A stretch of 24,082 nt of DNA. It comes from Microbacteriaceae bacterium (GTDB lineage Bacteria; Actinomycetota; Actinomycetes; Actinomycetales; Microbacteriaceae). The stretch is taken from assembly GCA_022701925.1 (NCBI GenBank), contig JAKONM010000209.1, positions 1-24,082 of the forward strand, written 5' to 3'. A model generated the notes under the pieces. The model worked only from the letters and a program-made list of their open reading frames with translations. It was not told the origin of the DNA and did not search any database. Position numbers and translations under genes: made by a program. Position 1 is the first letter of the stretch, and every line of letters starts with the position of its first letter. Positions 14,757-22,526 of this stretch are shown in pieces.

Positions 14757-15875
14757 TCAGGTCCAGTACAGCAGGCGGGCGGCGGGCAGGCGCGCGGGCA
14801 TCGCGTCGGTGAACCACGCCCGCAGCTCCCCCATCGTCTCCTTCGGGTAGACGTACTTCACGCCGCCGAACTTGGAGCGCTTCGCGCTGCGCTGCGACTC
14901 GTCCAGGTCCAGCTTCGTGCGCGGGTACCAGGACTCGATCACCTGCTTGCTGCCGGGCGTGAAGCGGTGCGTGATGATCTCGGCCGTCAGGTCGAGGTCG
15001 GGCACGTCCGCCAACGCCGCCGCGACGTCGTCGAGCAGGCGGCCGTACGACTCCCGCCACCCCTCGACCGGCATGACCGGGGCGATGGTCAGGCCGACCG
15101 GGTAGCCCGCAGCGGCGACGCGGCGCAGGGCCTCGATCCGCTGGGGCATGCGGGCGGTGCCGCCCTCGAAGCGCTCCACCTCGGCCGCGTTCCCGGAGAA
15201 GCGGATGCGCGTGCGGCGCCCGTGCGGCAGCGCCAGCAGCGGGCCCACGTCGTCGAACTTGGTGGTGAAGCGCAGCGAGGCGCCATCGCCGTAGCGGCCC
15301 GTGCCGACCCGCCCGATCGCGGTCGCCAGCGAGCCCGTCAGGTGCTCGATGCCCAGCGGGTCCGTGTAGCAGGACAGCTCGAACGTGGTGCCCTCCGCGG
15401 CGCGGTGCTCGCTGCCGGTCGTGACGGAGCCGCTGCCGGTCAGGTGCTCGATCGGCGCCAGCACGGCGTCGAGGTTGGCGTGCACGCGGGTGACGGGCGG
15501 GCCGCTCAGCGAGCCGGCCAGGTAGCAGTACTGGCAGTGCGCGGGGCACCCGCGGGCCAGGTCCAGCCGCCAGTCGGCCGACGGCGGGATCGGCTGCGGC
15601 TTCAGCATCGAGGGCGGCGCGACGACCACGGCCATCGTGGCCTTGGCCCGCGCGTACGCCTCCCGCTCCGACTCGCCCTTCGGCGCGGTCGGCAGCCGGT
15701 CGCTCGTCAGCAGGCGCACGTCGTCGACTCCCGCCGCCTCGACGCGGCGCAGGATCTCGGCCGTGTGCCCCTCCTGCTGCGCCGACCGGGTGACCAGCAC
15801 GTGCTTGGGCGTCCAGAGCCGCGGGGCGGCCACGGCGGAGCGGCGTTCGGGGCGGTCGAGCAGCTGTGCGGGCAT
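14757..15875 (-). CDS. Spore photoproduct lyase family radical SAM protein
   Basis: This 372-residue protein has the radical SAM cluster motif C-x3-C-x2-C at Cys110, Cys114 and Cys117 (ARGCPAHCQYCYLAGSL). The following TFELSCYTDPLGIEHLTGSL places Cys169 where spore photoproduct lyases have their conserved hydrogen-donor Cys, about 50 residues after the cluster. The C-terminal SKFGGVKYVYPK is also seen in this family. True SPL reverses the thymine dimer of UV-irradiated spores using S-adenosylmethionine and a [4Fe-4S] cluster; the substrate in an apparently non-endospore-forming actinobacterium is unknown. The ATG at 15875 has GAGGAG about 5 nt upstream. It is followed after 3 nt by the HAD gene and is divergent from an SDR gene over 88 nt that show no clear motif. 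Confidence 0.86.
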   Translation of the reverse strand: MPAQLLDRPERRSAVAAPRLWTPKHVLVTRSAQQEGHTAEILRRVEAAGVDDVRLLTSDRLPTAPKGESEREAYARAKATMAVVVAPPSMLKPQPIPPSADWRLDLARGCPAHCQYCYLAGSLSGPPVTRVHANLDAVLAPIEHLTGSGSVTTGSEHRAAEGTTFELSCYTDPLGIEHLTGSLATAIGRVGTGRYGDGASLRFTTKFDDVGPLLALPHGRRTRIRFSGNAAEVERFEGGTARMPQRIEALRRVAAAGYPVGLTIAPVMPVEGWRESYGRLLDDVAAALADVPDLDLTAEIITHRFTPGSKQVIESWYPRTKLDLDESQRSAKRSKFGGVKYVYPKETMGELRAWFTDAMPARLPAARLLYWT

Positions 15876-15963
15876 CCCTCTCCTCAACCCGCCGCGCCCC
15901 CGGGGGCTTCCCGATCCCGCCGATCCGCGGGCGCTCCCAGCCGGCCGGGCGGAGGGTGGGGGC

Positions 15964-16698
15964 ATGACACGCGTCTTCGTCACCGGATCCGCCGACGGCC
16001 TGGGCCTCGCCGTCGGGCAGCGCCTGATCGAGCAGGGGCACGAGGTGGTGCTGCACGCCCGCAACGACGAGCGGGCGGCGGCGACCCGCGAGGCCGCGCC
16101 GGGCGCCGCCGACGTGCTGGTCGGCGACCTGGCCGACCAGCAGCAGGTGCGCGCGCTGGCGGAGGCCGCGAACGCCTCCGGCCGCTTCGACGCGGTGATC
16201 CACAACGCGGGCGTCGGCGGCGGCGCGGGCGGTGACGCGCTGCTGGCCGTCAACGTGGTCGCGCCCTACCTGCTGACGGCGCTGATGCAGCGGCCCGACC
16301 GGCTGGTGTACCTCTCCAGCGGCATGCACCGCAGCGGTCGCGCCGAGCTGGGCCCGCTGGAGGGCCGCGGTTCGCTCTCCTACGGCGACAGCAAGCTGCT
16401 CGACGCCGCGCTGGCGATCGCCGTCGCGCGCCGGTGGCCCGACGTGCGCAGCAACGGCGTGGACCCGGGCTGGATCAAGACCCGCATGGGCGGCTCCGGC
16501 GCCCCCGGCGACCTGGACCAGGGCGCGGCGACGCAGGTGTGGCTGGCGACGAGCGACGACGCGGCCGCGCTGGTGACGGGCCGCTACTTCAAGGACTCGG
16601 CGGAGGAGTCCGTCGAGACCGCGGCGGCCGACGAGGCGTTCCAGGACGAGCTGCTCGCGGTGCTGGAGCGCGTGACCGGCACCCCGCTCCCCGCCTGA
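15964..16698 (+). CDS. Short-chain dehydrogenase/reductase (NAD(P)-dependent)
   Basis: A 244-residue SDR oxidoreductase. The Rossmann nucleotide motif TGSADGLGLA is at about 7-16, NAG in VIHNAGVGGG at about 81, the catalytic Ser in LSSGMHRSG at about 119, and YGDSK (Tyr-x3-Lys) at about 140-144. DPGWIKTRMGG follows, the equivalent of the PG motif. The spacing is normal, so the enzyme should be active on an unknown alcohol or ketone. HARNDERAAA after the second strand has an Arg that favours NADP(H). The ATG at 15964 follows GGAGGG by about 7 nt. It stands alone: divergent from the radical SAM gene and ending 9 nt before the palindrome at 16707-16768. Confidence 0.92.
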   Translation: MTRVFVTGSADGLGLAVGQRLIEQGHEVVLHARNDERAAATREAAPGAADVLVGDLADQQQVRALAEAANASGRFDAVIHNAGVGGGAGGDALLAVNVVAPYLLTALMQRPDRLVYLSSGMHRSGRAELGPLEGRGSLSYGDSKLLDAALAIAVARRWPDVRSNGVDPGWIKTRMGGSGAPGDLDQGAATQVWLATSDDAAALVTGRYFKDSAEESVETAAADEAFQDELLAVLERVTGTPLPA

Positions 16699-16706
16699 CC
16701 TCGACG

Positions 16707-16768
16707 AGGGTGTTGCCGCTTCGGTGACGGGTCGGGGCCCCGAACCGTCAGTGAAGCGGCAACACCGT
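16707..16768. repeat. REP-like 62-nt palindrome, copy B
   Basis: The arms 16707-16733 and 16742-16768 pair at 23 of 27 positions; the centre GGGGCCCC (16734-16741) is itself a palindrome. It lies 9 nt after the SDR stop and 11 nt before the stop of the convergent Eis-like gene, so it probably acts as a bidirectional terminator. It is 51/62 identical to copy A at 13037-13098. GGTGTTGCCGCTTC in the left arm is exactly inverted in the right arm. Confidence 0.72.
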
Positions 16769-16779
16769 CCGGGGCGGCG

Positions 16780-18093
16780 CTAGAACCAGGTGGCGAGGAG
16801 CGGGGCCTCCGGCGCGCGCAGCAGTCGGTCCGCCAGCACGGCGTCGCCCGGGCGCCCCTCCGCGATGCGGCCGGCGCGCGCCAGCACGACCGCGGGCACG
16901 CCGCCCAGGTACAGGGAGCCGAGCAGGTCCACCGGCAGCTCGAGCGCCGGGACGCCGTCGGGCGCGGCGGCGGCCGAGACCGTCGCGGTGCCGTCGTCCG
17001 CCGCCTCGATCAGCCACTCCCCCTGCGCGTACCCCAGCGGATCGGTCACGCGCAGCGCGAGCCGACCGGGACCGCCGTAGGTGCGCGCCGACAGCGCGGC
17101 CACCGGGTCGAGCACGCGCACCCACAGGTGCTCGCGCAGCTCGGTGGCGCGGATCGCGCGCTGGTCGCGCACCAGCCAGCGCAGCGGCTCCTCCACCGAC
17201 CGCAGCCCGGCGCGCACCGTGTGCACCAGGTCGAGCTGCAGCAGGTACTGCCAGAGCGCGCGGCAGGCGTCGTCGGTGGCGGTGGCCAGGTGGCGCACCT
17301 CCACGGTGGAGGAGGTGAAGTCGCGCGGGTCCTGCTCCAGCTTGTAGACCGCCAGGCCGCGGGGCACGCCCTGCTCGTCGTCGTAGCGCGCGAAGCGGCG
17401 GCGGCGCAGGTCGGCGGCGTCCGCATCCGAGCCGAACAGGCGCACGAACCGGTGGCCGACGATCTGCACGTCGCCGACCGTGGCGCGGCGCACCGCGGGC
17501 AGCAGCTCCCGCGCGGTGGCGATGGCGGTGTCGCGGTCGACCAGCTGCACCCGGCCCGGCACGGGCGCCCCCAGCCAGCCGGCGCGGCGGGCGTCGACCG
17601 TCCACTCCGCGGCCCAGGCGGCCGGGCCGAAGCCGTAGCGGGAGTAGATGGTCGCCTCGGACACGGTGAGGATCGCGACCGGCAGGTCCGCCGCCGCCGC
17701 CGCGCGCAGCTCGGCCTCGAGCATCGCGCGGGCGACGCCGCGGCGGCGGTGCGTCGGCGACACGGTGACGCCGCTGATCGCCCAGCCGGTCACCTCCCCG
17801 CCCGGCACGGTCATCGCCGCCGGCCAACTGGTGATCGTGGCGACCGGGACCGCGGGGTCCGCCAGGCCGTCGTCGTAGACGCCGGTGGTTCGGCTCTCCG
17901 CGAAGTCGCCGCGCACCAGGGCGAACGACTCGTCGGTCGACGCGGGCTCGTGGAAGCCGCGGGCGTCCGCCTCCACCCACGCGCGCACCGCGGCGTCGTC
18001 GCCGGGGTCGAGCAGGTCGAAGCGCAGCCCGCGGGCGGCGAGCGCCTGCTGGGCGGCGGGGTCCACGGGCAGGGTCAGGGGATCGACGGGCAC
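16780..18093 (-). CDS. Eis-like GNAT family N-acetyltransferase
   Basis: This 437-residue protein matches Eis, the three-domain acetyltransferase of actinobacteria. The acetyl-CoA site is in SGVTVSPTHRRRGVARAML at about 107-125 (RRRGVA P-loop). SEATIYSRYGFGPA follows at about 145-158, with Tyr150 at the position of the general acid of Mycobacterium tuberculosis Eis. A second GNAT-like region and a C-terminal SCP2-type domain follow. The chain ends in ...LLATWF: a C-terminal Phe whose carboxylate serves in catalysis in Eis. Eis acetylates amines at several positions, including aminoglycosides and protein lysines; the native target here is unknown. The start is read as GTG at 18093, though GGAGGG sits unusually close (1-2 nt); an ATG at 18132 would overlap the divergent gene's start. 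Confidence 0.9.
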   Translation of the reverse strand: MPVDPLTLPVDPAAQQALAARGLRFDLLDPGDDAAVRAWVEADARGFHEPASTDESFALVRGDFAESRTTGVYDDGLADPAVPVATITSWPAAMTVPGGEVTGWAISGVTVSPTHRRRGVARAMLEAELRAAAAADLPVAILTVSEATIYSRYGFGPAAWAAEWTVDARRAGWLGAPVPGRVQLVDRDTAIATARELLPAVRRATVGDVQIVGHRFVRLFGSDADAADLRRRRFARYDDEQGVPRGLAVYKLEQDPRDFTSSTVEVRHLATATDDACRALWQYLLQLDLVHTVRAGLRSVEEPLRWLVRDQRAIRATELREHLWVRVLDPVAALSARTYGGPGRLALRVTDPLGYAQGEWLIEAADDGTATVSAAAAPDGVPALELPVDLLGSLYLGGVPAVVLARAGRIAEGRPGDAVLADRLLRAPEAPLLATWF

Positions 18094-18130
18094 CCCTCCA
18101 GGGTAGGGAGGTGCGCCGTACGCTCCTCCC

Positions 18131-19183
18131 ATGCCCTCGATCCGCATGCGGCCGGAGATCGCGGCCCTGCCCGCCTACCGACAGGGCAGGCCCGCCGTGT
18201 CGGACGGGTACAAGCTGTCGTCGAACGAGAACCCGTACGGCCCGCTGGCCGAGATCGTCGAGGCGCTGGGCCGCGCGGAGGTCAACCGCTACCCCGACGC
18301 CACCGGGCCGGCGCTGCGCGCGCAGCTGGCGGACCGCTTCGGCGTGACGGCGCAGGAGGTGCACCTGGGGGCGGGATCGGTGGCGCTGCTCAGCCAGTTC
18401 ATCACCGCGGTCGCCGGCCCCGGCGGCGAGGTCGTCTACGCCTGGCGGTCGTTCGAGGCCTACCCGGGCCTCGTCACGGTGGCGGGCGGCCGCAGCGTGC
18501 CGGTGCCGCTGACCGCCGACGGGCGGCACGACCTGGACGCCGTCGCGGACGCGGTCACCGAGCGCACCCGGGCCGTGATCGTCTGCTCGCCGAACAACCC
18601 CACCGGGCCCGCGGTCGGCGCCGCCGAGTTCGAGGCGCTGATGCAGCGCCTGCCGTCCGACCTGCTGGTGCTGCTGGACGAGGCCTACGCCGAGTTCGTG
18701 CGCGACCCCGACGCCGTCGACGGCAGCCGGCTGCTGCGCCGCTGGCCGAACCTGGTCGTGCTGCGCACCTTCTCCAAGGCGTGGGGCCTGGCCGGACTGC
18801 GCCTCGGGTACGCGATCGGGTCGGAGGAGGTGCTCGACGCGGCGCGCGCGGTCGCCGTGCCGCTGTCGGTGACGGGCCAGGCGCAGCTGGCGGGGTCGAT
18901 CGCGCTGCGCCACGAGGACCTGCTGCTGCGCCGCGTGGAGGACATCGTCGGCACCCGCGGGCGCGTGCTGCAGGGCCTGCGCGACCTGGGCCTCGACGTG
19001 CCGGACGCGCAGGGCAACTTCGTCTGGCTGCCGCTGGGCGACGGCACCGCCGCCGCCGACGACGTGCTGCACGCGCACGGCATCACCGCGCGGGCCTTCC
19101 CGGGGGACGGCATCCGCATCTCCATCGGGGAGGAGGAGTCGGTGTCCCGCCTGCTCGAGGCCGCCGCCGCCCTCCCCCGCTGA
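18131..19183 (+). CDS. hisC: Histidinol-phosphate/aromatic aminotransferase (HisC/Pat type)
   Basis: A 350-residue class I/II PLP-dependent aminotransferase. It opens with RPEIAALPAYRQGRP and LSSNENPYGP (about 29-38), then NNPTGPAV at about 156-163, DEAYAEF at about 179-185 and the Schiff-base Lys216 in RTFSKAWGLAGLRLGYAIG, with the phosphate-binding Arg just after. It exchanges an amino group between glutamate and either histidinol-phosphate or aromatic keto acids. No other his gene is present here, and the N-terminal pattern is also typical of actinobacterial Pat (aromatic aminotransferase), so either role is possible. The ATG at 18131 has no good ribosome site; TACGCT (18119-18124) could be a -10 giving a leaderless message. 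It is divergent from the Eis-like gene over 37 nt. Confidence 0.9.
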   Translation: MPSIRMRPEIAALPAYRQGRPAVSDGYKLSSNENPYGPLAEIVEALGRAEVNRYPDATGPALRAQLADRFGVTAQEVHLGAGSVALLSQFITAVAGPGGEVVYAWRSFEAYPGLVTVAGGRSVPVPLTADGRHDLDAVADAVTERTRAVIVCSPNNPTGPAVGAAEFEALMQRLPSDLLVLLDEAYAEFVRDPDAVDGSRLLRRWPNLVVLRTFSKAWGLAGLRLGYAIGSEEVLDAARAVAVPLSVTGQAQLAGSIALRHEDLLLRRVEDIVGTRGRVLQGLRDLGLDVPDAQGNFVWLPLGDGTAAADDVLHAHGITARAFPGDGIRISIGEEESVSRLLEAAAALPR

Positions 19184-19198
19184 GCCGCCCGCGGCGCG

Positions 19199-19933
19199 TC
19201 AGCGGCCGCCGGCCACCCGCAGGGTCGTCGCGGTCGTGTACGACGCCTCGTCGGACAGCAGCCAGGCCACCGCGGCCGCGATCTCGTGCGGCTCGCCGGA
19301 GCGGCGCATCGGCACGGTCGGCGCGATGCGCGCCGGACGATCGGGGTCCAGGTGGAAGCCGGTCTCGACGAGGCCGGGCGCCACGGCGTTCACGCGGATG
19401 CCGTCGGTCGCCAGCTCGCGGCCGAGGCCCAGCACCATCGCGTCGACGGCGGCCTTCGCGGCCGCGTAGTGCACGAACTCGCCCGGGCTGCCGAGCGTCG
19501 CGGCGCCGGAGGAGATCGCGACCATCGCCCCTCCTCCGGCCCGCCGCAGCGCCGGCACCCCGCGCCGCAGGGTGAGCAGCGTGCCGGTGACCAGCACGTC
19601 GAGGTCGTGGCGCAGCGCCTGCACCGGCAGGTCCTCCAGCCGCCCGGTCACGGTGGCGGCGCCCGCGTTGGCGACGACGCCGCCGATCGGCAGCACGGCC
19701 TCCGCCCGGTCGAAGAAGGCGTCGATCGACGCCGGGTCGGTCAGCTCGACCTGCAGCACCACGGCGCGCACGTCCGCGGCCCGCGCCTCGTGGCCGACGC
19801 GCTCCGCCGCCTCCCGGTCGCGGCGGTACCCGATCACGACGTCGCGGCCGCTCGCCGCCAGCCGCCGCACGACGGCCGCGCCGATGCCCCTGCTGCCGCC
19901 CGTCACCGCGACGGCCCCGCTCGGTCGCTGCAC
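19199..19933 (-). CDS. SDR-family oxidoreductase (FabG-like)
   Basis: A 244-residue SDR. The nucleotide site TGGSRGIGAA is at about 10-19, GYRRDREAAE after the second strand suggests NADP(H), NAG is in VVANAGAA at about 88, the catalytic Ser lies in ISSGAATLG at about 142, and YAAAK (Tyr-x3-Lys) at about 155-159. VAPGLVETGF and a C-terminal LRVAGGR complete the classical fold. The sequence resembles FabG-type 3-ketoacyl reductases and sugar or alcohol dehydrogenases; no acyl-carrier context is present, so the substrate is open. The GTG at 19933 follows GGAGGGGGAGC. An 18-bp palindrome sits just before this site. The LacI gene is 98 nt upstream on the same strand, and its stop is 15 nt from that of hisC. 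Confidence 0.91.
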   Translation of the reverse strand: MQRPSGAVAVTGGSRGIGAAVVRRLAASGRDVVIGYRRDREAAERVGHEARAADVRAVVLQVELTDPASIDAFFDRAEAVLPIGGVVANAGAATVTGRLEDLPVQALRHDLDVLVTGTLLTLRRGVPALRRAGGGAMVAISSGAATLGSPGEFVHYAAAKAAVDAMVLGLGRELATDGIRVNAVAPGLVETGFHLDPDRPARIAPTVPMRRSGEPHEIAAAVAWLLSDEASYTTATTLRVAGGR

Positions 19934-19946
19934 CGCTCCCCCTCCG

Positions 19947-19964
19947 CCGCCGGACGTCCGGCGG
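19947..19964. promoter_or_regulatory. 18-bp perfect palindrome before the FabG-like gene
   Basis: CCGCCGGACGTCCGGCGG is perfectly symmetrical about position 19955/19956. It lies 13 nt upstream of the GTG and next to the ribosome site, in the 98-nt gap after the LacI gene. In DNA it could be a repressor site; in RNA it would form a 7-bp hairpin that could end the LacI transcript or hide the SDR start. Confidence 0.45.
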
Positions 19965-20031
19965 GCCTCCACCCTGCCAGTCGCCGCGGACGGCGGGATC
20001 GACGAGCGGCGGGCGCCGGGGCCCCCGATCC

Positions 20032-21045
20032 TCAGGCGGGCGGGCCGGTGGAGGCGCGCACGACCAGCTCGATCGGCGTCGCCGGGGGCACCGGACCCCG
20101 CACGCCCAGCTCGCGCAGCAGCATCGCGGCGGCCCGGGCCCCCTGCTCGCGCGGGGACTGACGCACGGTCGTCAGCCCGTGCGCGGCCGAGTACGGGTGG
20201 TCGTCGATGCCCGCCACCGACAGGTCCTGCGGCACGCGCAGGCCCAGCGCCTGGGCGGCCAGCAGCACCCCGAAGGCGCTGACGTCGGACGCCGCGAAGA
20301 TCGCGGTCGGCCGCTCGGGCCCCGTCAGCACGCGCAGCGCGGCGTCGCGGCTGGCCTCGATGCGGAAGGCGCCGGAGGCGAACCACTCCGGCCGGGCCTC
20401 CAGCCCCAGTCGCGCGACCGCGGCCCGCCACGCGTCTCGGCGGGCCGCGGCGATGCCGGGGTTCAGCCCGTCCTCGCGGTCCGCGCCGATGTGGCCGATG
20501 CGCCGGTGGCCCAGGGCCGCCAGGTGCTCGACCACCATCCCCGCGGCCTCCTCCTCCGGGATCCCGATGCCGCGCACGCCCTCCACGGCGCCGCCCACGG
20601 TGACGATCGGGGCGGGGGTCGCGCGCAGCAGCGCCTGCTCGTCGTCGTCCAGCTCGAAGGCGATCACGACGTGCGCCTCCGCCTGGCCCGCGTGCAGCTC
20701 GGCGGCGGTGAGCGGCCGCCGACCGCCGTCGGGCGCCGACAGGCTGACCAGGCCGACCGTGTACCCGGCCGCGCGCAGGGCGTCGTCGACCCCCTCGAGC
20801 ACCGCGGCGTAGAACCAGGAGGCGACGCCGGGCACGATCACCGAGACCGTGCGCGCCCGCCCGGTGGCGAGCGCGGCCGCGCTGCGCGACGGGGTGTAGC
20901 CCAGCTCGGCCGCGGCCCGCCGCACCTGCTCGACGGTCTCGGGGGCCACGTGCTGCAGCCCGCGCAGGGCCCGCGAGACGGTGGCCTCCGAGACGCCCGC
21001 CCGCGCGGCGACCTCGTGGATCGTCGCCCGCTCCCGCTGCACCAC
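20032..21045 (-). CDS. LacI/GalR-family transcriptional regulator
   Basis: This 337-residue repressor has the LacI helix-turn-helix at residues 8-27 (TIHEVAARAGVSEATVSRAL), the hinge helix around SRSAAALATGRA at 53-64, and a periplasmic-binding-like effector domain from about 66 to the end. The segments VIVPGVASWFYAAVLEGVDDAL, FAASDVSAFGVLLAAQALGLRVP and VAGIDDHPYS are typical. The start is read as GTG at 21045 (a second GTG follows) because GGGGAG sits about 5 nt upstream and the HTH begins as in other LacI proteins; an upstream ATG at 21141 would add 32 residues of no family character. It is divergent from an exporter gene and precedes an SDR gene. Its effector is probably a small polar compound or sugar, but nothing here identifies it. 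Confidence 0.93.
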   Translation of the reverse strand: MVQRERATIHEVAARAGVSEATVSRALRGLQHVAPETVEQVRRAAAELGYTPSRSAAALATGRARTVSVIVPGVASWFYAAVLEGVDDALRAAGYTVGLVSLSAPDGGRRPLTAAELHAGQAEAHVVIAFELDDDEQALLRATPAPIVTVGGAVEGVRGIGIPEEEAAGMVVEHLAALGHRRIGHIGADREDGLNPGIAAARRDAWRAAVARLGLEARPEWFASGAFRIEASRDAALRVLTGPERPTAIFAASDVSAFGVLLAAQALGLRVPQDLSVAGIDDHPYSAAHGLTTVRQSPREQGARAAAMLLRELGVRGPVPPATPIELVVRASTGPPA

Positions 21046-21070
21046 CGCCGCTCCCCGCTGCTCCCTTGCA

Positions 21071-21116
21071 ACGATAGAACGGCCCGGGCGCGCCGGTTTG
21101 CTCCGCAACCGCTTCC
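21071..21116. promoter_or_regulatory. LacI-type operator core and -10 candidate in the LacI/MFS divergent gap
   Basis: GCAACCGCTTCC at 21105-21116 contains AACCGCTT (21107-21114), which fits the AAnCGnTT core of many LacI-family operators. On the minus strand TATCGT (complement of 21071-21076) is a reasonable -10 for the LacI gene. The site lies about 30-45 nt upstream of it, suiting autoregulation. The rest of the 197-nt gap (21046-21242) shows no gene and no obvious promoter for the exporter. Confidence 0.4.
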
Positions 21117-21242
21117 GGACGGAGGCTCCTCCACGAGTCATCCTCGCGTCGTCGCCGGAGCCCGGTCGGCACGACCGTCTCCACGACCGCCGCCGCTCGC
21201 GCCCTCCCGCGCCGCCGCCGTCGACCTCCACCAGGAACAGCC

Positions 21243-22484
21243 ATGTCCGCGTCCACCGCCGCCCTGCCCCTCGTCTCGCCCGGCGACCTGCTGCGCCCGC
21301 GCTCGCGCGCCGCCGTCGTCGTGATCCTCGGCCTGCTCGTGGCCCTCGGCCCCTTCACGACCGACCTGTACCTGCCCGCGTTCCCCGCGGTGCAGGCCTC
21401 GTTCGGCACCACGGACGTCGCGATCCAGCTGACGCTCTCGGCGACCGTCTTCGGCTTCGCCGTCGGCCAGCTGGTGGTCGGCCCCTGGAGCGACCGCATC
21501 GGGCGCCGCACCCCGCTGCTGGTCGCGGCGGCGCTGCACGTCGTCACGTGCCTGGCCGCCGCGTTCGCGCCGGACGTCGCGGTGCTGACCGTGCTGCGAC
21601 TCCTGCAGGGCATCGGCGCGGCGGGCGGCGGCGTGGTCGCCGCGGCGATGGTGCGCGACCTCTTCCACGGCCACCGGCTGGTGCGGATGCTCGCGAACAT
21701 GGGCCTCGTCAGCGGCGCGGCCCCGATCCTGGCCCCGCTGGTCGGCTCGCAGCTGCTGCACGTGCTCGACTGGCGCGGCCTGTTCGTGTCGCTCGCCCTG
21801 TACGGCGCCGCCGCGCTGGCCCTGGCCGTCGTCGGCATCGGCGAGACCCGCTTGGCCCCGCAGCGGGGCGGCCCCGTCGTGACCGCCCGCATCCGCTACC
21901 GCCGCGTGCTCACCGACCGGGTCTTCATCGGCGCCGCGACCGTCGGCGCGATGCAGTTCGCGGGCATCTTCGCCTACCTGTCGGTCTCGCCCTTCCTGCT
22001 GCAGGAGGTCTACGGCCTCACCCCGCAGCAGTACGGCCTGGTCTTCGCGCTGAACTCGGTCGGCCTGATCGCCGGTGCGCAGACCGCCGCCCGCGTCATG
22101 CGCCGGGTCGGGCCGCAGTGGATCCTGGTCGGCACCGTGACCGCGCAGCTCGCGGCCGCGGTCGCGCTGCTCGGCATGCCCGGCGGGTCCGCACCGCTCG
22201 GCGTGCTGATGGTGCCGCTGTTCGTCTTCATGACGGCGTCGGGGTTCGCGTTCCCCTCCGTGCAGGTGCTGGGCCTGATCCACCACGGCGAGGAGGCCGG
22301 CACCGCGGCCAGCCTGCTGGGCGCCGGCAACTTCGGCCTGGCCGCGGTCGTGGCACCGCTCGTCGGCGTGATCGGCTCCCAGTCCGCCTCGTCGATCGGG
22401 GTGATCGCGATCACCGGCGGCGGGCTGGCGATGCTCGCGCTGCTGGTGCTGGTGCGCCCGCGCTCGGTCGCGCCGATCGCCTGA
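21243..22484 (+). CDS. Bcr/CflA-type multidrug exporter (MFS, DHA1)
   Basis: This 413-residue membrane protein is a drug/H+ antiporter with twelve predicted helices. Helix 1 ends in ALGPFTTDLYLPAFP (about 35-49), the TDLYLPAFP element typical of Bcr/CflA proteins. Motif A follows as GPWSDRIGRRTPLL at about 80-93. The helix 4-5 region has RLLQGIGAAGGGVVAAAMVRDLF, including the RxxQG motif B Arg and motif C-like glycines, and the second half carries ALNSVGLIAGAQ. Such carriers export antibiotics or metabolites using the proton gradient. The ATG at 21243 has AGGAA about 6 nt upstream. It is divergent from the LacI gene, which may control it; LacI control of an exporter would be less usual than of a sugar importer. 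A hairpin follows its stop. Confidence 0.93.
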   Translation: MSASTAALPLVSPGDLLRPRSRAAVVVILGLLVALGPFTTDLYLPAFPAVQASFGTTDVAIQLTLSATVFGFAVGQLVVGPWSDRIGRRTPLLVAAALHVVTCLAAAFAPDVAVLTVLRLLQGIGAAGGGVVAAAMVRDLFHGHRLVRMLANMGLVSGAAPILAPLVGSQLLHVLDWRGLFVSLALYGAAALALAVVGIGETRLAPQRGGPVVTARIRYRRVLTDRVFIGAATVGAMQFAGIFAYLSVSPFLLQEVYGLTPQQYGLVFALNSVGLIAGAQTAARVMRRVGPQWILVGTVTAQLAAAVALLGMPGGSAPLGVLMVPLFVFMTASGFAFPSVQVLGLIHHGEEAGTAASLLGAGNFGLAAVVAPLVGVIGSQSASSIGVIAITGGGLAMLALLVLVRPRSVAPIA

Positions 22485-22485
22485 G

Positions 22486-22526
22486 GACCCGACCCCCTCC
22501 CGCCGCGGACGGGAGCCGGGCGGGTC
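22486..22526. terminator. Nested hairpin between convergent exporter and DoxX-like genes
   Basis: GACCCG (22486-22491) pairs with CGGGTC (22521-22526), and inside it CTCCCG (22497-22502) pairs with CGGGAG (22510-22515). It spans the whole 40-nt gap between two facing stop codons and probably terminates both transcripts. No T-run is seen. Confidence 0.5.

Noticed and set aside
19184..19195. Short GCCGC-CC-GCGGC hairpin between convergent hisC and SDR genes
   Set aside because: The stem is only 5 bp with a 2-nt loop; such pairs are expected by chance at this GC content.
16748..19575. Very long open frames on both strands over the Eis-like and HisC genes
   Set aside because: Low-complexity composition; real frames on each strand show intact catalytic motifs.
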